A DNA stretch of 64,000 nt from Pseudomonadota bacterium (GTDB lineage Bacteria; Pseudomonadota; Gammaproteobacteria; Steroidobacterales; Steroidobacteraceae): assembly GCA_018240525.1 (NCBI GenBank), contig JAFEFN010000014.1, positions 544,487 through 608,486 of the forward strand, in the 5' to 3' direction. This document shows positions 41,970 to 51,023 of this stretch, piece by piece. Position 1 is the first letter of the stretch. The number at the start of each line of letters is the position of its first letter. Under the pieces are notes generated by a model that saw only the letters and a list, made by a program, of their open reading frames with translations, did no database searches and was not told the origin of the DNA. The translations under genes and the position numbers were made by a program.

Positions 41970-42910
41970 CCGATACCGTGATCAGTTCCGCCACCCGCGA
42001 AGTCGTGCTCGGCTTCGACCGCCCCTTCGTCATGATCGGCGAGCGCATCAACCCCACCGGGCGCAAGATCCTGGCCGCCGAGATGGCCGCGGGCAACTTC
42101 AGCCGCGTCGAGGCGGACGTGGCCGCGCAGCTGGCCGCCGGCGCCCACATGCTGGACGTGAACGCCGGCATCCCGCTGGCGGACGAGCCGGCGATCCTCG
42201 CCAAGACCGTGCAGCTGGTGCAGTCGCTCACCGACGTGCCGCTGTCGATCGACTCCTCGATCGTCGCCGCCCTCGAGGCCGGCCTCGCCGTCTACAAGGG
42301 CAAGCCGCTGGTGAACTCGGTGACCGGCGAGGAGGAGCGCCTGGAGAGCGTGCTGCCGCTGGTGAAGAAGTACGGCGCGGCGGTGGTGGCGATCTCCAAC
42401 GACGAGACCGGCATCTCCGAGGACCCGGACGTGCGCTTCGAGGTGGCCCGGAAGATCGTGCACCGCGCCGCCGACCACGGCATTCCCGCCAGTGACGTCG
42501 TCGTGGATCCGCTGGTCATGCCGATCGGGGCCATCAACCAGGCCGGCGTGCAGGTGTTCCGCCTGCTCGGCCGCCTGAAGAACGAGCTGAAGGTGAACAC
42601 CACCTGCGGCGCCTCCAACGTGAGCTTCGGCCTGCCGGCGCGCGAGGGCATCAGCGCGGTCTTCCTGAGCATGGCGATCGGGGCCGGCATGACCTCCGCG
42701 ATCATGAACCCGCTGCACGAGGAGATCGTCAAGGCGTGCATGGGGGCGGATGTCATGATGGGCCACGACCCGGACTGCGCGCGCTGGATCAAGCGCTTCC
42801 GCCAGGCGCCCCCGCTGGCCGCCGGCGGCGGTGCCGCCGCCCCGGCCGAAGGCGCCGCGCGCGGTCGTCGCGAGGGTGGCATGCGGAGGCGCACCCAGGC
42901 CCCGCAATGA
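41966..42910 (+). CDS. Methyl-THF:corrinoid methyltransferase (MeTr/MtgA-like)
   Basis: 314 residues of the pterin-binding (dihydropteroate-synthase-like) barrel: VMIGERINPTGRKILAAEM, LDVNAGIP, LSIDSSIVAALEAGL, KPLVNSVTGEEERL and NTTCGASNVSFGLPAR are the family blocks for folate binding and for the Asn that activates N5. It would move the methyl group from the corrinoid protein to THF. The C-terminal 30 residues are a low-complexity Ala/Arg tail not found in typical members. Overlaps both neighbours by ATGA. Confidence 0.92.
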   Translation: MTDTVISSATREVVLGFDRPFVMIGERINPTGRKILAAEMAAGNFSRVEADVAAQLAAGAHMLDVNAGIPLADEPAILAKTVQLVQSLTDVPLSIDSSIVAALEAGLAVYKGKPLVNSVTGEEERLESVLPLVKKYGAAVVAISNDETGISEDPDVRFEVARKIVHRAADHGIPASDVVVDPLVMPIGAINQAGVQVFRLLGRLKNELKVNTTCGASNVSFGLPAREGISAVFLSMAIGAGMTSAIMNPLHEEIVKACMGADVMMGHDPDCARWIKRFRQAPPLAAGGGAAAPAEGAARGRREGGMRRRTQAPQ

Positions 42911-44916
42911 GCGAGGCCGACGCGCTCGTCGTCTTCACCCCCTCGGGCAAGCGCGGGCGCTTCGCGCGCGGCACGCCGCTGCTGCAGGCGGCGCGCACGC
43001 TCGGCGTGGACGTCGACTCGGTGTGCGGCGGCCGCGCCATCTGCGGCCGCTGCCAGGTGCTGGTCATGGAGGGCGACTTCGCCAAGCACGGCGTCACCTC
43101 CACCGCCGCCCACCTCTCCCCGGTCAGCGAGGCGGAGCAGGCGTACGCGAAGCGCCGCCGCCTGAACCCGGGCCACCGCCTGTCCTGCTCCTCGCAGATC
43201 CAGGGCGACCTGGTGGTCGACGTGCCCTCCTCCAGCCAGGTGCACCGCCAGGTGGTGCGCAAGGCCCTGGATGCGCGCCCGATCACGCTCGACCCGGTCA
43301 CGCGGCTGCACTACGTGGAGGTCCGCGAGCCGGACATGCACGACCCGTCCGGGGACCTGCAGCGCCTGGCGAAGGCGCTCGAGGCGGAGTGGCAGCTGCG
43401 CGAGCTCACCTGCGACCTCGCGGTCCTGCAGAGCCTGCAGCCGGTGCTGCGCAAGGGCGAGTGGAAGGTGACCGTGGCGGTGCGCGATGCACGGCAGATC
43501 ATCGCCATCTGGCCCGGCTTCCACGAGAGCATCTACGGCCTTGCGGTGGATGTCGGTTCCACCACCATCGCCGGCCACCTGTGCGACCTCGAGAGCGGCG
43601 AGGCGGTTGCCTCCAGCGGCCTCATGAACCCGCAGATCCGCTTCGGCGAGGACCTGATGAGCCGGGTCTCCTACTCGATGATGAACCCGGGAGGCGCGGC
43701 GCAGATGACCGAGGCGGTGCGCACCGCCCTCAACCACCTCGCGAAGGACGTGGCGCGCCAGGCGAAGGTGCCGGTGACCGACATCCTCGAGGTGACCCTC
43801 GTCGGCAACCCGATCATGCACCACCTGCTGCTCGGGATCGACCCGGTCGAGCTCGGCGGCGCCCCGTTCGCCCTCGCCACCGATGAAGCGATGACGATCC
43901 GCGCCACCGAGATGGGCCTTGAGCTGAACCCCGGGGCGCGCGTCTACACCCTGCCGTGCATCGCCGGCCACGTCGGCGCCGACGCCGCCGGCGTGATCCT
44001 CTCCGAGCGGCCCGACAAGTCTGCCGCCCTCACCCTGATCGTGGACGTGGGCACCAACGCGGAGATCGTCCTGGGCAACGAGCAGCGCCTGCTGGCCTGC
44101 TCGAGTCCCACGGGGCCGGCCTTCGAGGGCGCGCAGATCAGCTGCGGGCAGCGCGCCGCGCCCGGGGCGATCGAGCGGGTGCGCATCGACCCGGCGACGC
44201 TCGCGGCGCGCTTCAAGATCATCGGCTCGGAGCTGTGGTCGGACGAGCCGGGCTTCGCCGAGAGCGCGCAGCGCACGGGGGTCACCGGCATCTGCGGCTC
44301 CGGGATCATCGAGGTCATCGCCGAGATGTACCTCGCCGGCATCATCAGCCGCGACGGCGTCGTCGACGGCGAACTCGCCTCCCGCAGCCCGCGCATCGTC
44401 CCCGCCGGGCGCACCTTCTCCTACGTGCTGTACGAGAACCCCGGCGGCACCCCGCTGCAGATCACGCAGAACGACGTGCGCGCCATCCAGCTGGCCAAGG
44501 CGGCGCTGTACGCGGGCGTGAAGCTGCTGATGGAGCACCTGCAGGCCCCGGCGGTGGACCGCATCCGCCTCGCCGGCGCCTTCGGCAGCCACATCGACGT
44601 CAAGTACGCGATGATCCTCGGCATGATCCCGGACTGCGACCTCGCCCAGGTCGCCTCGGCGGGCAACGCGGCAGGCTCGGGGGCGCGCATCGCGCTCCTG
44701 GACAACTCCTCGCGGCGCACCATCGAGGGCCTCGTGCGCCGCGTGGAGAAGATCGAGACGGCGATCGAGCCCAGGTTCCAGGAACACTTCGTCGGGGCGA
44801 TGGGCATCCCCAACACCAACGATGCCTTCCCCCACCTCGAGAAGGTGGTGAAGCTGCCGCAGGGGAAGGCGGCCGCGCCGCGCGCGGGCAGCCGTGGGCG
44901 GCGCCCCCGCGGCTGA
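42907..44916 (+). CDS. Reductive activator of corrinoid proteins (RACE, ferredoxin + ASKHA)
   Basis: 669 residues. An N-terminal plant-type [2Fe-2S] domain with Cys40, Cys46, Cys49 and Cys94 (CGGRAICGRC ... SCSS), a linker domain, then an ASKHA ATPase-like domain (YGLAVDVGSTTIAGHLCDLE, VGNPIMHHLLLG, LIVDVGTNAEIVLG, GICGSGIIEVIAEMYLAGII). RACE proteins reduce Co(II), formed by accidental oxidation, back to active Co(I) with ATP. That repair is especially needed in an aerobe. The tail after about 650 is basic. Last gene of the corrinoid operon. Confidence 0.93.
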   Translation: MSEADALVVFTPSGKRGRFARGTPLLQAARTLGVDVDSVCGGRAICGRCQVLVMEGDFAKHGVTSTAAHLSPVSEAEQAYAKRRRLNPGHRLSCSSQIQGDLVVDVPSSSQVHRQVVRKALDARPITLDPVTRLHYVEVREPDMHDPSGDLQRLAKALEAEWQLRELTCDLAVLQSLQPVLRKGEWKVTVAVRDARQIIAIWPGFHESIYGLAVDVGSTTIAGHLCDLESGEAVASSGLMNPQIRFGEDLMSRVSYSMMNPGGAAQMTEAVRTALNHLAKDVARQAKVPVTDILEVTLVGNPIMHHLLLGIDPVELGGAPFALATDEAMTIRATEMGLELNPGARVYTLPCIAGHVGADAAGVILSERPDKSAALTLIVDVGTNAEIVLGNEQRLLACSSPTGPAFEGAQISCGQRAAPGAIERVRIDPATLAARFKIIGSELWSDEPGFAESAQRTGVTGICGSGIIEVIAEMYLAGIISRDGVVDGELASRSPRIVPAGRTFSYVLYENPGGTPLQITQNDVRAIQLAKAALYAGVKLLMEHLQAPAVDRIRLAGAFGSHIDVKYAMILGMIPDCDLAQVASAGNAAGSGARIALLDNSSRRTIEGLVRRVEKIETAIEPRFQEHFVGAMGIPNTNDAFPHLEKVVKLPQGKAAAPRAGSRGRRPRG

Positions 44917-44924
44917 TCGCGGCC

Positions 44925-46967
44925 TCAGCTCCCGCGCCGTCGAAGCCAGCGCGCCAGGCCCAGACTGCCGAGCACGAGCCAGTCCAGGGAGCCGCCGCCC
45001 CCGCTGCCGGAACTGTGGGGCGGTCCGACCGTGAGATCCTGGATGGTGACGGTGTACACCGACTGCGGTCCGATCACCGCCCCGTTGGTGGGGTTCGACA
45101 GCACGATGGTGAATGACTCGCTGCTTTCGACCGTGTTGTCCTGGGTGATGGCGAACGTCGCCTGTTTGGGTCCCGTCTCACCGTCTGCCCACGAGAGGGT
45201 CACTGGCGCAGAGGCAAAATCGGCAGTCCCAGCCGACCCCGGCGTCGGTGTCAGCGTCACCGACACGGCCCCGGCACTGTAGTAGTTGCGGTTGACGACC
45301 ACCGTCAGCACGGCTCCCTCGCTTACGGTTGCCGAGGTTTCCTGGAAGTCAAACTGTCCCGCCGGATCCCCGTCCCCGAGGATCTCCAGTGTGCTGCTGC
45401 CGGTGCCCAGCGCGGCGCCGCCGGTGGCGCTGGAGAGCGTGACCGCGAAGCGCTCGGACATCTCAACAGGGCCGCTGGAGTCATCGGTGATCGGCACGGT
45501 GATCTGCCGGTCACTGCGATCACCGTCCGCCCAGCTCAGCTGACCCGTGACCGCGGTGTAGTCCTGACCGGCCGTGGCCGTCGGCGCATCCCCTGCCGTG
45601 TAGTCGCCGCTCGAGTAGGAGACGCTGACGGCACCCACGGCGCCTCCGGTCCGGCGCACCGTCACGACCGCCTGGTGGTCCTTCTCCTTGACCTGCACAA
45701 AGGAGGCTCCCACTCCGATCACCCCGGCCCCCGGGGAACCGGAGTCACCCAGCAGACGCACCACCAGTGGCGCAGACATCGCGTCCCCGGCGGCCAGCAC
45801 GCGCCCGTCGGCCAGCACTTTCAGGTCGTTGATCGCCGGCGTTGGAGTCTTGCCCACGTCGATCCATGCAGTGCCGGCGCCCCCGAACACCGGATCGAGT
45901 GTGCCAGTCGCCGTAAGCCGCAGGACCAGGGCACCGGCGAGCCCGCCGGTTGGGGTGCCGGCGATCAGGACCTTGCCGTTCGCATCGACCGCGAGCGCCG
46001 TCGCGGTATGCAGGCGTGTGGGGACCTCGCCGGGCACGAAGCTCGCATCCGCGGCGCCGCTAGCCAGCAGGCGCGCAGCAAAGCCGTGGCCGCCCTGCGT
46101 ACCCGCGAGCAACAGGCTGCCGTCGGCCTGCGCGGCCATCGCGGCGCAGCTGGCCGGGCTTGCCGCTGGTGCGCCCACGCTTGCGATCCCGGAGCTGCCG
46201 AAGCTGTTGTCGAGCTGCCCGGCCGGGGATAGCCCGACCACGCTGCAAGCGCCAGTGGTGCCCGAGTTGACGTTGATCCGGTACGCCCCGCCCATGGTGC
46301 GCACGATGTGGGTGCCGATATAGCTGTTGGCCGGGCCCGTGAATACCCCGGCGCTGCCGAATGCAGGGTCAGGCGTGCCATCGCTCAGGAGCCGCACCAC
46401 CAGCAGGCTGTCCCCCTGCGTCCCGGCCGCCGTGATGGTGCCGGCCGGGTCCACGGTCACCGCCTGGCCATAGCTATCCGCGGGCTGGTGCCACACCCCG
46501 TGATCCGCAAAGCCGCTGTCCAGCGTCCCGTCCGGGTCCATGCGCATCACGGTGAACTCATTCACCGATCCGACGTACTCCCTCCCGACTGCGACGACTT
46601 TGCCGTCGCTCTGCAGCGCCAGCTCGTGTATCTCGCGGTTGGTAACCGAATCGGTGAAGTTTTGAGCCAGTGCGCCGCTGTCGGAGAGCTCGCCGAAGAA
46701 CCCGGTGTCGTACAGCCCGTAGTAACTGCAGTAGTAGTCACAATAGTGGCCACCCGCGACGAGGCTTTCGTCCGCTGGCAGCGGCTGCACGGACCAGGCC
46801 GGCCCACTGAAGTACTGCTCCCAGGTAGTGCGTCCCATGTCCCCGAAGGTGGGATCGAGGTCACCGGGCGCGGCCAGCGCCACCGGCGCCAGCAGTCCCG
46901 ACGCTACTGCGGTCGGCACCAGGCGGCAGCCGATGTGCGGCACGGGTGAATTGGAGGTTCTTTTCAT
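44925..46967 (-). CDS. Surface protein with delta-60 repeats, Calx-beta domains and GlyGly-CTERM-like tail
   Basis: 680 residues with a signal peptide (1-33). Delta-60 beta-propeller-like repeats fill about 34-430 (GDLDPTFGDMGR, VMRMDPDGTLDSGFADHGVW, VRLLSDGTPDPAFGSAGVF, LRLTATGTLDPVFGGAG); two Calx-beta domains follow (FVQVKEKDHQAVVTVRRTGG and FDFQETSATVSEGAVLTVVVNRN). The end SSGSGGGGSLDWLVLGSLGLARWLRRRGS has the Gly-rich patch, helix and basic cluster of a GlyGly-CTERM sorting signal. An odd insert GHYCDYYCSYYGLYDTGFF is rich in Cys and Tyr. Its codon use is less GC-biased than its neighbours', and it splits the corrinoid genes from the MttB-like gene. Likely a calcium-binding exported adhesin. 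Confidence 0.85.
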   Translation of the reverse strand: MKRTSNSPVPHIGCRLVPTAVASGLLAPVALAAPGDLDPTFGDMGRTTWEQYFSGPAWSVQPLPADESLVAGGHYCDYYCSYYGLYDTGFFGELSDSGALAQNFTDSVTNREIHELALQSDGKVVAVGREYVGSVNEFTVMRMDPDGTLDSGFADHGVWHQPADSYGQAVTVDPAGTITAAGTQGDSLLVVRLLSDGTPDPAFGSAGVFTGPANSYIGTHIVRTMGGAYRINVNSGTTGACSVVGLSPAGQLDNSFGSSGIASVGAPAASPASCAAMAAQADGSLLLAGTQGGHGFAARLLASGAADASFVPGEVPTRLHTATALAVDANGKVLIAGTPTGGLAGALVLRLTATGTLDPVFGGAGTAWIDVGKTPTPAINDLKVLADGRVLAAGDAMSAPLVVRLLGDSGSPGAGVIGVGASFVQVKEKDHQAVVTVRRTGGAVGAVSVSYSSGDYTAGDAPTATAGQDYTAVTGQLSWADGDRSDRQITVPITDDSSGPVEMSERFAVTLSSATGGAALGTGSSTLEILGDGDPAGQFDFQETSATVSEGAVLTVVVNRNYYSAGAVSVTLTPTPGSAGTADFASAPVTLSWADGETGPKQATFAITQDNTVESSESFTIVLSNPTNGAVIGPQSVYTVTIQDLTVGPPHSSGSGGGGSLDWLVLGSLGLARWLRRRGS

Positions 46968-47274
46968 GGCGCTTCTCCGTGTTGATGTTCTCGTACGGAA
47001 GTAGCACTCAAGGTCCATGAGCAACCGGGCAACCCTCGGGTTGACCGCGTGCGAGCGGCAATCTCGATGAAGGAGCGGCCGCGTCCTGCACGTATCAGTC
47101 ACACAGACACGGTGTCAGATGCTACGCGCTCGCCGGATCGTCCGATAATAATCTCTTACATTCGCGTGCTGCAACGCCGCACACGGCCGCAGGGTGCGAC
47201 GCGATGATCGCGCTGCAGCAGTTCGCCGAAGAATTGCGCGCGTTTTTGCGCGCCCGCAGCAACGCGCCGGGTCG
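46968..47274. other. 307-base gap between the surface-protein gene and the MttB-like gene
   Basis: Upstream region of the surface-protein gene and downstream region of the MttB-like gene. It is more AT-rich than the surroundings and holds two small dyads, GACAC-G-GTGTC (47106-47116) and CGGA-TCG-TCCG (47134-47144), plus GCGCGC-GTTTTT-GCGCGC near 47233-47256. A GGAGAA ribosome site for the surface gene lies at about 46975. No gene or RNA is recognised; a 24-codon frame at 47204-47278 is not convincing. Confidence 0.5.
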
Positions 47275-48849
47275 CTAGACGTTGGAATCGGGGAAGGAGG
47301 CCTTGCGGCGGTTCATGTAGTCGAGCAGCGCCTCATCCACCGCCGGATCCAGCGGCGGTGCCTCGTACTCGGCCAGCTGCTTCTTCCACAAGGCGTTGGC
47401 GCGCGCGATCGAGTCCTTCGCGCCCTCCGCCTCCCACTGCTCCACCGAGTTGTTGTCCGCCAGCGGCGAGCGGTAGAAGGCGGTCTGGAAGTTGGCCTGG
47501 GTGTGCGCGCAGCCGAGGAAGTGCTTGCCCGGGCCGACCTCGCGGATCGCATCCAGCGCCTGGCCGTTCTCGGTGAGGTCCACGCCGGCGAGCAGCGTGT
47601 GCATCATGCCGGCCTGGTCGGCATCCAGCACGAACTTCTCGTAGCCCATGGCAAGACCGCCCTCGAGCCAGCCGGCCGTGTGCAGCACGAAGTTCACCCC
47701 GCCCAGGCAGGTGGGGATGAGGGTGTTGGCCGACTCGAACGCGGCCTGCGCGTCCGGGATCTTCGAGGCGCACAGCGAACCGCCGGAGCGGAACGGCACG
47801 CCCAGGCGGCGCGCGAGCGCGGCCATCACGTACAGCACCAGCGCCGGCTCGGGCGTGCCGAAGGTCGGCGCACCGGACTGCATCGACAGCGAGGAGGCGA
47901 AGCTGCCCATGACCACCGGCGCGCCGGGGTTGACCAGCTGCGCGGTGGCCATGCCGGCCAGGGACTCCGCGAGCGTCTGCGCGACCGTCCCGGCGACGGT
48001 CACCGGTGACATGGCGCCGGCGAGGATGAACGGGGTGACGATGGTGGCCTGGTTGTGCCGCGCGTAGGTCTTGAGCGCCCCGAGCATGGTGGCATCCCAG
48101 GTCAGGGGCGAGTTGGCGTTGATCAGGCTGATGATGCAGGTGCGCGGCTTGCCGGTGGCAGGATCGAGGTACTCGTCGCCGAAGAGGATGCGCGTCATCT
48201 CGACCGTGTCCTGGGCACGCTCCGGGGCGGTCACCGAGCCCATGTACGGCTTGTCGCTGTACTTCATGTGCGTGTAGACCATGTCGAAGTGCCGCTTGTT
48301 GACCGGCAGGTCGACCGGCTCGCAGATCGTGCCGCCGGAGTGGTGCAGCGCGTTGGAGACGTAGGCGAGCTTGACGAAGTTGCGGAAGTCCTCGATGCGC
48401 GCGTAGCGCCGGCCCTCGTCCAGGCTGCGCACGAACGGGGAACCGTAGGCGGGGGCGAACACGGTGCGGTTGCCGCCGATGACGACGTTGCGGGCGGGGT
48501 TGCGGGCGTACTGGGTGAACTCGCGCGGCGCGCTCTTCTGCACCAGGGCGCGGCACATGCCGCGCGGGAAGCGGATGCGCTCGCCCTGCACGTCGGCACC
48601 GGCCGCCTTCCACAGCGCCAGGCACTCCGGGTCGTCGCGGAAGTCCAGGCCGATCTCCTGGAGGATGGTGTCGGCGTTGTGTTCCAGCAGCGCCAGCCCC
48701 TCCTCGCCCAGCACCTCGTAGTAAGGCACCTTGCGCGTGATGTAGGGGACGATCTGCGCGCTGCGCGCGGTGCGGGCGGCGATCTTGGCGTCACGGCCGC
48801 TCGGGCGACGCGAACGGGCGGCGGGCGGCGTGCTCTGTTCAGTTTCCAT
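47275..48849 (-). CDS. MttB-superfamily methyltransferase, non-pyrrolysine (candidate glycine betaine methyltransferase)
   Basis: 524 residues, full length without any internal amber codon, so it belongs to the pyrrolysine-free branch of the trimethylamine methyltransferase family; the founding member of that branch, MtgB, demethylates glycine betaine. Family blocks: VPYYEVLGEEGLALLEHNADTILQEIGLDF, MCRALVQKSAPREFTQYARN, CEPVDLPVNKRHFDMVYTHM, SLINANSPLTWDATMLGAL and HTAGWLEGGLAMGYEKFVLDADQ. It would pass a methyl group to the corrinoid protein. Substrate is inferred from the choline/sarcosine neighbours. ATG 48849 is preferred; the frame ends in TAG. It is 2.4 kb from, and opposite to, the corrinoid operon. 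Confidence 0.88.
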   Translation of the reverse strand: METEQSTPPAARSRRPSGRDAKIAARTARSAQIVPYITRKVPYYEVLGEEGLALLEHNADTILQEIGLDFRDDPECLALWKAAGADVQGERIRFPRGMCRALVQKSAPREFTQYARNPARNVVIGGNRTVFAPAYGSPFVRSLDEGRRYARIEDFRNFVKLAYVSNALHHSGGTICEPVDLPVNKRHFDMVYTHMKYSDKPYMGSVTAPERAQDTVEMTRILFGDEYLDPATGKPRTCIISLINANSPLTWDATMLGALKTYARHNQATIVTPFILAGAMSPVTVAGTVAQTLAESLAGMATAQLVNPGAPVVMGSFASSLSMQSGAPTFGTPEPALVLYVMAALARRLGVPFRSGGSLCASKIPDAQAAFESANTLIPTCLGGVNFVLHTAGWLEGGLAMGYEKFVLDADQAGMMHTLLAGVDLTENGQALDAIREVGPGKHFLGCAHTQANFQTAFYRSPLADNNSVEQWEAEGAKDSIARANALWKKQLAEYEAPPLDPAVDEALLDYMNRRKASFPDSNV

Positions 48850-48996
48850 GGGGTTCCTGGCCGCGGCGGCCGCGGTACATCGCTTGAGGGCCAATGGGCA
48901 TTATCGTCACCCCCAGCCGCCGGAACTGACCGATTTGCGGCATGCACTTCTCCGGCAGCGCCACCGGGGTGTTGGCCTGCCTGCGCCGGCGCGGGC

Positions 48997-50913
48997 TCAG
49001 CGCTGCTCCACCACGGGCAGGCTGATGAAGCTGGCCTGCCCGCCGGCGTGGAAGATGCGCTGGGTCGCCTTGCGGTAGTCCTTCGGCTGGGCCCTGAAGA
49101 TGTTGTCCACGTAGGTCTGCGGGTTGCGGTCGTAGAGCGGGAACCAGCTGGACTGGACCTGGACCATGAGCCGGTGCCCGGGCAGGAACACGTGGTCGAC
49201 CTGCGGCAGGTCGAAGCGGTAGCGCTGCACCTGGTTGGCCGGAATCGCGCTCGGATGCTCCAGGCTGTCGCGGTAGCGGCCGCGGAGGATGTCCATCGCG
49301 ATCGGCAGCTGGTAGCCGGACATCGGCGGGTCCGAGGGCACCTCGTCCGGGTAGACATCGATGAGCTTGACCACCCAGTCGCTGTCGGTGCCGCTGGTGG
49401 AGGCGAACAGGTTCACCCCGGGGGCGCCGCCGATGTGCAGCGGCGCGGTGAGCGGCTCGGACACGTACGTGAGGACGTCGGGGCGGTCGGCGACCGCGCG
49501 CTGGTCGCTCACGAGCCACGTGCCCCACTGCATGTAGTCGTCGGCGATGTGGATGGGCCGCCGGATGTAGGGCACCGGCTTCGCCGGGTCCGAGACGTAC
49601 TCATCGAACGCGGCGCCGGTGGTCGGGGCCGTGAACGACAGGGCGAAGCCGGGCTGCAGGTACAGCCGTCGCGGCCGGCTGGGACAGCCCGCATCGCAGG
49701 ACAGCGGCCACGAGGGCAGGCGCCGCCACAGGTTGGTGCCGGTCTCGAACACGAACGCCGGCGGGAGGTCCGCCTGCGCGGCGCCCTCCTTCAGATGGGC
49801 ATCGAGGAAGGGCAGCAGCACTTCGCGCCGGTACTGCTCGGCCGTGTCGCCGGGGAACTTCAGCGGCCCGAGCGTCGTGCCGTCGTAGTTGGCGCCGCTG
49901 TGCCGCCACGGCCCGAGCACGAGGAAGTTGCGGTCCTTGGTGGTGTCCTTCGCCTCGGTCGCCGCGTAGGTGTGCACCCCGCCGTACATGTCCTCCTGGT
50001 CCCACTGGCCGGTCACGTACAGGGTCGGCACCCGCAGCGGCAGCTTCCCCAGGAGCTGGTCCAGCGCCTGGGACTGCCAGTACGCATCATAGGCCGGGTG
50101 CTCGAGGAGCTTGCGGTAGAAGGGCAGCTGGTCGAAGCCGAAGTGGCGCGCGAAGCCATCCGCCGAGCCGAGCTCGAGGTAGGACTGGTACTCGTCGTAC
50201 ACGCCCCGGGGGATGCGCTTGCCCTCGGCCTTCGCGGTCGTCTGGGCGTAGATGTAGTCGAAGTTGGTCTGCCGGAAGGCGCCGTTGTGGAACCAGTCAT
50301 CCCCCTTCCAGCCATCGACCATCGGCATCATCGGCACCGCGGCCTTGAGCGCCGGGTGCGGCTCGATGAGTGCCATGAGCACGGTGAAGCCGGCATAGGA
50401 GGAGCCGATCATGCCCACCCGGCCGTTGCTCTCCGGCACGTTCTTCACCAGCCAGTCGATGGTGTCCCAGGCATCGGTCGTGTGGTCGACGGCGGTGGGG
50501 TTCAGCGGCCCGCGCGGCGGCCGGTTCATGATGTAGTCGCCTTCCGAGCCGTACTTGCCGCGCACGTCCTGGATGACGCGGATGTAGCCGCCGCCCACCA
50601 GCACCTCATCGCCCATGAGGGCGCTGGAAAGCATGTGCGGGCTGAACAGGCGCTCGGTCAGCTTGGCGGCATTGTAGGGCGTGCGGGTCAGCACCATCGG
50701 CGCGGCGTGGGCGCCCTTGGGGATCAGAATCGAGGTGAAGAGCTTCACCCCGTCGCGCATCGGGATCATCACCTCGCGCTTCTCGTAGTCGAAGTGCTCG
50801 GTGGGGGCCTGGAAGCGCGGGATGTCCGGCTGCATGGGCGAGGTCTGGGCGCCGGCGAGCGAGGCCACCAGCACCGCCAGGAACACCGGGCTCAGGAAAC
50901 GGGTCGCGGGCAT
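48997..50913 (-). CDS. CocE/NonD family hydrolase, exported
   Basis: 638 residues with a signal peptide (1-22). An alpha/beta hydrolase domain contains the nucleophile motif GSSYAG (Ser172), the oxyanion region TRTPYNAAK and IQDVRGKYGSEGDY; a jelly-roll C-terminal domain follows (PLHIGGAPGVNLFAST, VKLIDVYPDE, RLMVQVQSSWFPLYDRNPQ). This is the alpha-amino-acid-ester hydrolase/cocaine esterase family, which cleaves esters or amides of amino-acid-like acyl groups. The real substrate is unknown. ATG 50913 is chosen for the signal peptide; it is divergent from glcD. Confidence 0.9.
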   Translation of the reverse strand: MPATRFLSPVFLAVLVASLAGAQTSPMQPDIPRFQAPTEHFDYEKREVMIPMRDGVKLFTSILIPKGAHAAPMVLTRTPYNAAKLTERLFSPHMLSSALMGDEVLVGGGYIRVIQDVRGKYGSEGDYIMNRPPRGPLNPTAVDHTTDAWDTIDWLVKNVPESNGRVGMIGSSYAGFTVLMALIEPHPALKAAVPMMPMVDGWKGDDWFHNGAFRQTNFDYIYAQTTAKAEGKRIPRGVYDEYQSYLELGSADGFARHFGFDQLPFYRKLLEHPAYDAYWQSQALDQLLGKLPLRVPTLYVTGQWDQEDMYGGVHTYAATEAKDTTKDRNFLVLGPWRHSGANYDGTTLGPLKFPGDTAEQYRREVLLPFLDAHLKEGAAQADLPPAFVFETGTNLWRRLPSWPLSCDAGCPSRPRRLYLQPGFALSFTAPTTGAAFDEYVSDPAKPVPYIRRPIHIADDYMQWGTWLVSDQRAVADRPDVLTYVSEPLTAPLHIGGAPGVNLFASTSGTDSDWVVKLIDVYPDEVPSDPPMSGYQLPIAMDILRGRYRDSLEHPSAIPANQVQRYRFDLPQVDHVFLPGHRLMVQVQSSWFPLYDRNPQTYVDNIFRAQPKDYRKATQRIFHAGGQASFISLPVVEQR

Positions 50914-51023
50914 GGGAGGGCTGTCCTCATCGTGTGTGCACCGCGCGCGGCGCTCGGTGCGCGCAAGCCTAGCAGACCGCATGCCGGAGGGCGCCGGCGC
51001 GTGCGCCGCGTTAGGATGCCGCC

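Noticed and set aside
47233..47256. GCGCGC-GTTTTT-GCGCGC as a terminator of the MttB-like gene
   Set aside because: The stem is self-complementary low complexity, and on the relevant strand no U-tract follows.
47204..47278. A 24-codon plus-strand frame (MIALQQFAEELRAFLRARSN, then APGR)
   Set aside because: It has no ribosome site, is very short and overlaps the end of the MttB-like gene; it is too weak to call.
47275..48849. Pyrrolysine in the MttB-like methyltransferase
   Set aside because: The frame has no internal TAG; the only TAG is the terminal stop, so it belongs to the non-pyrrolysine branch.
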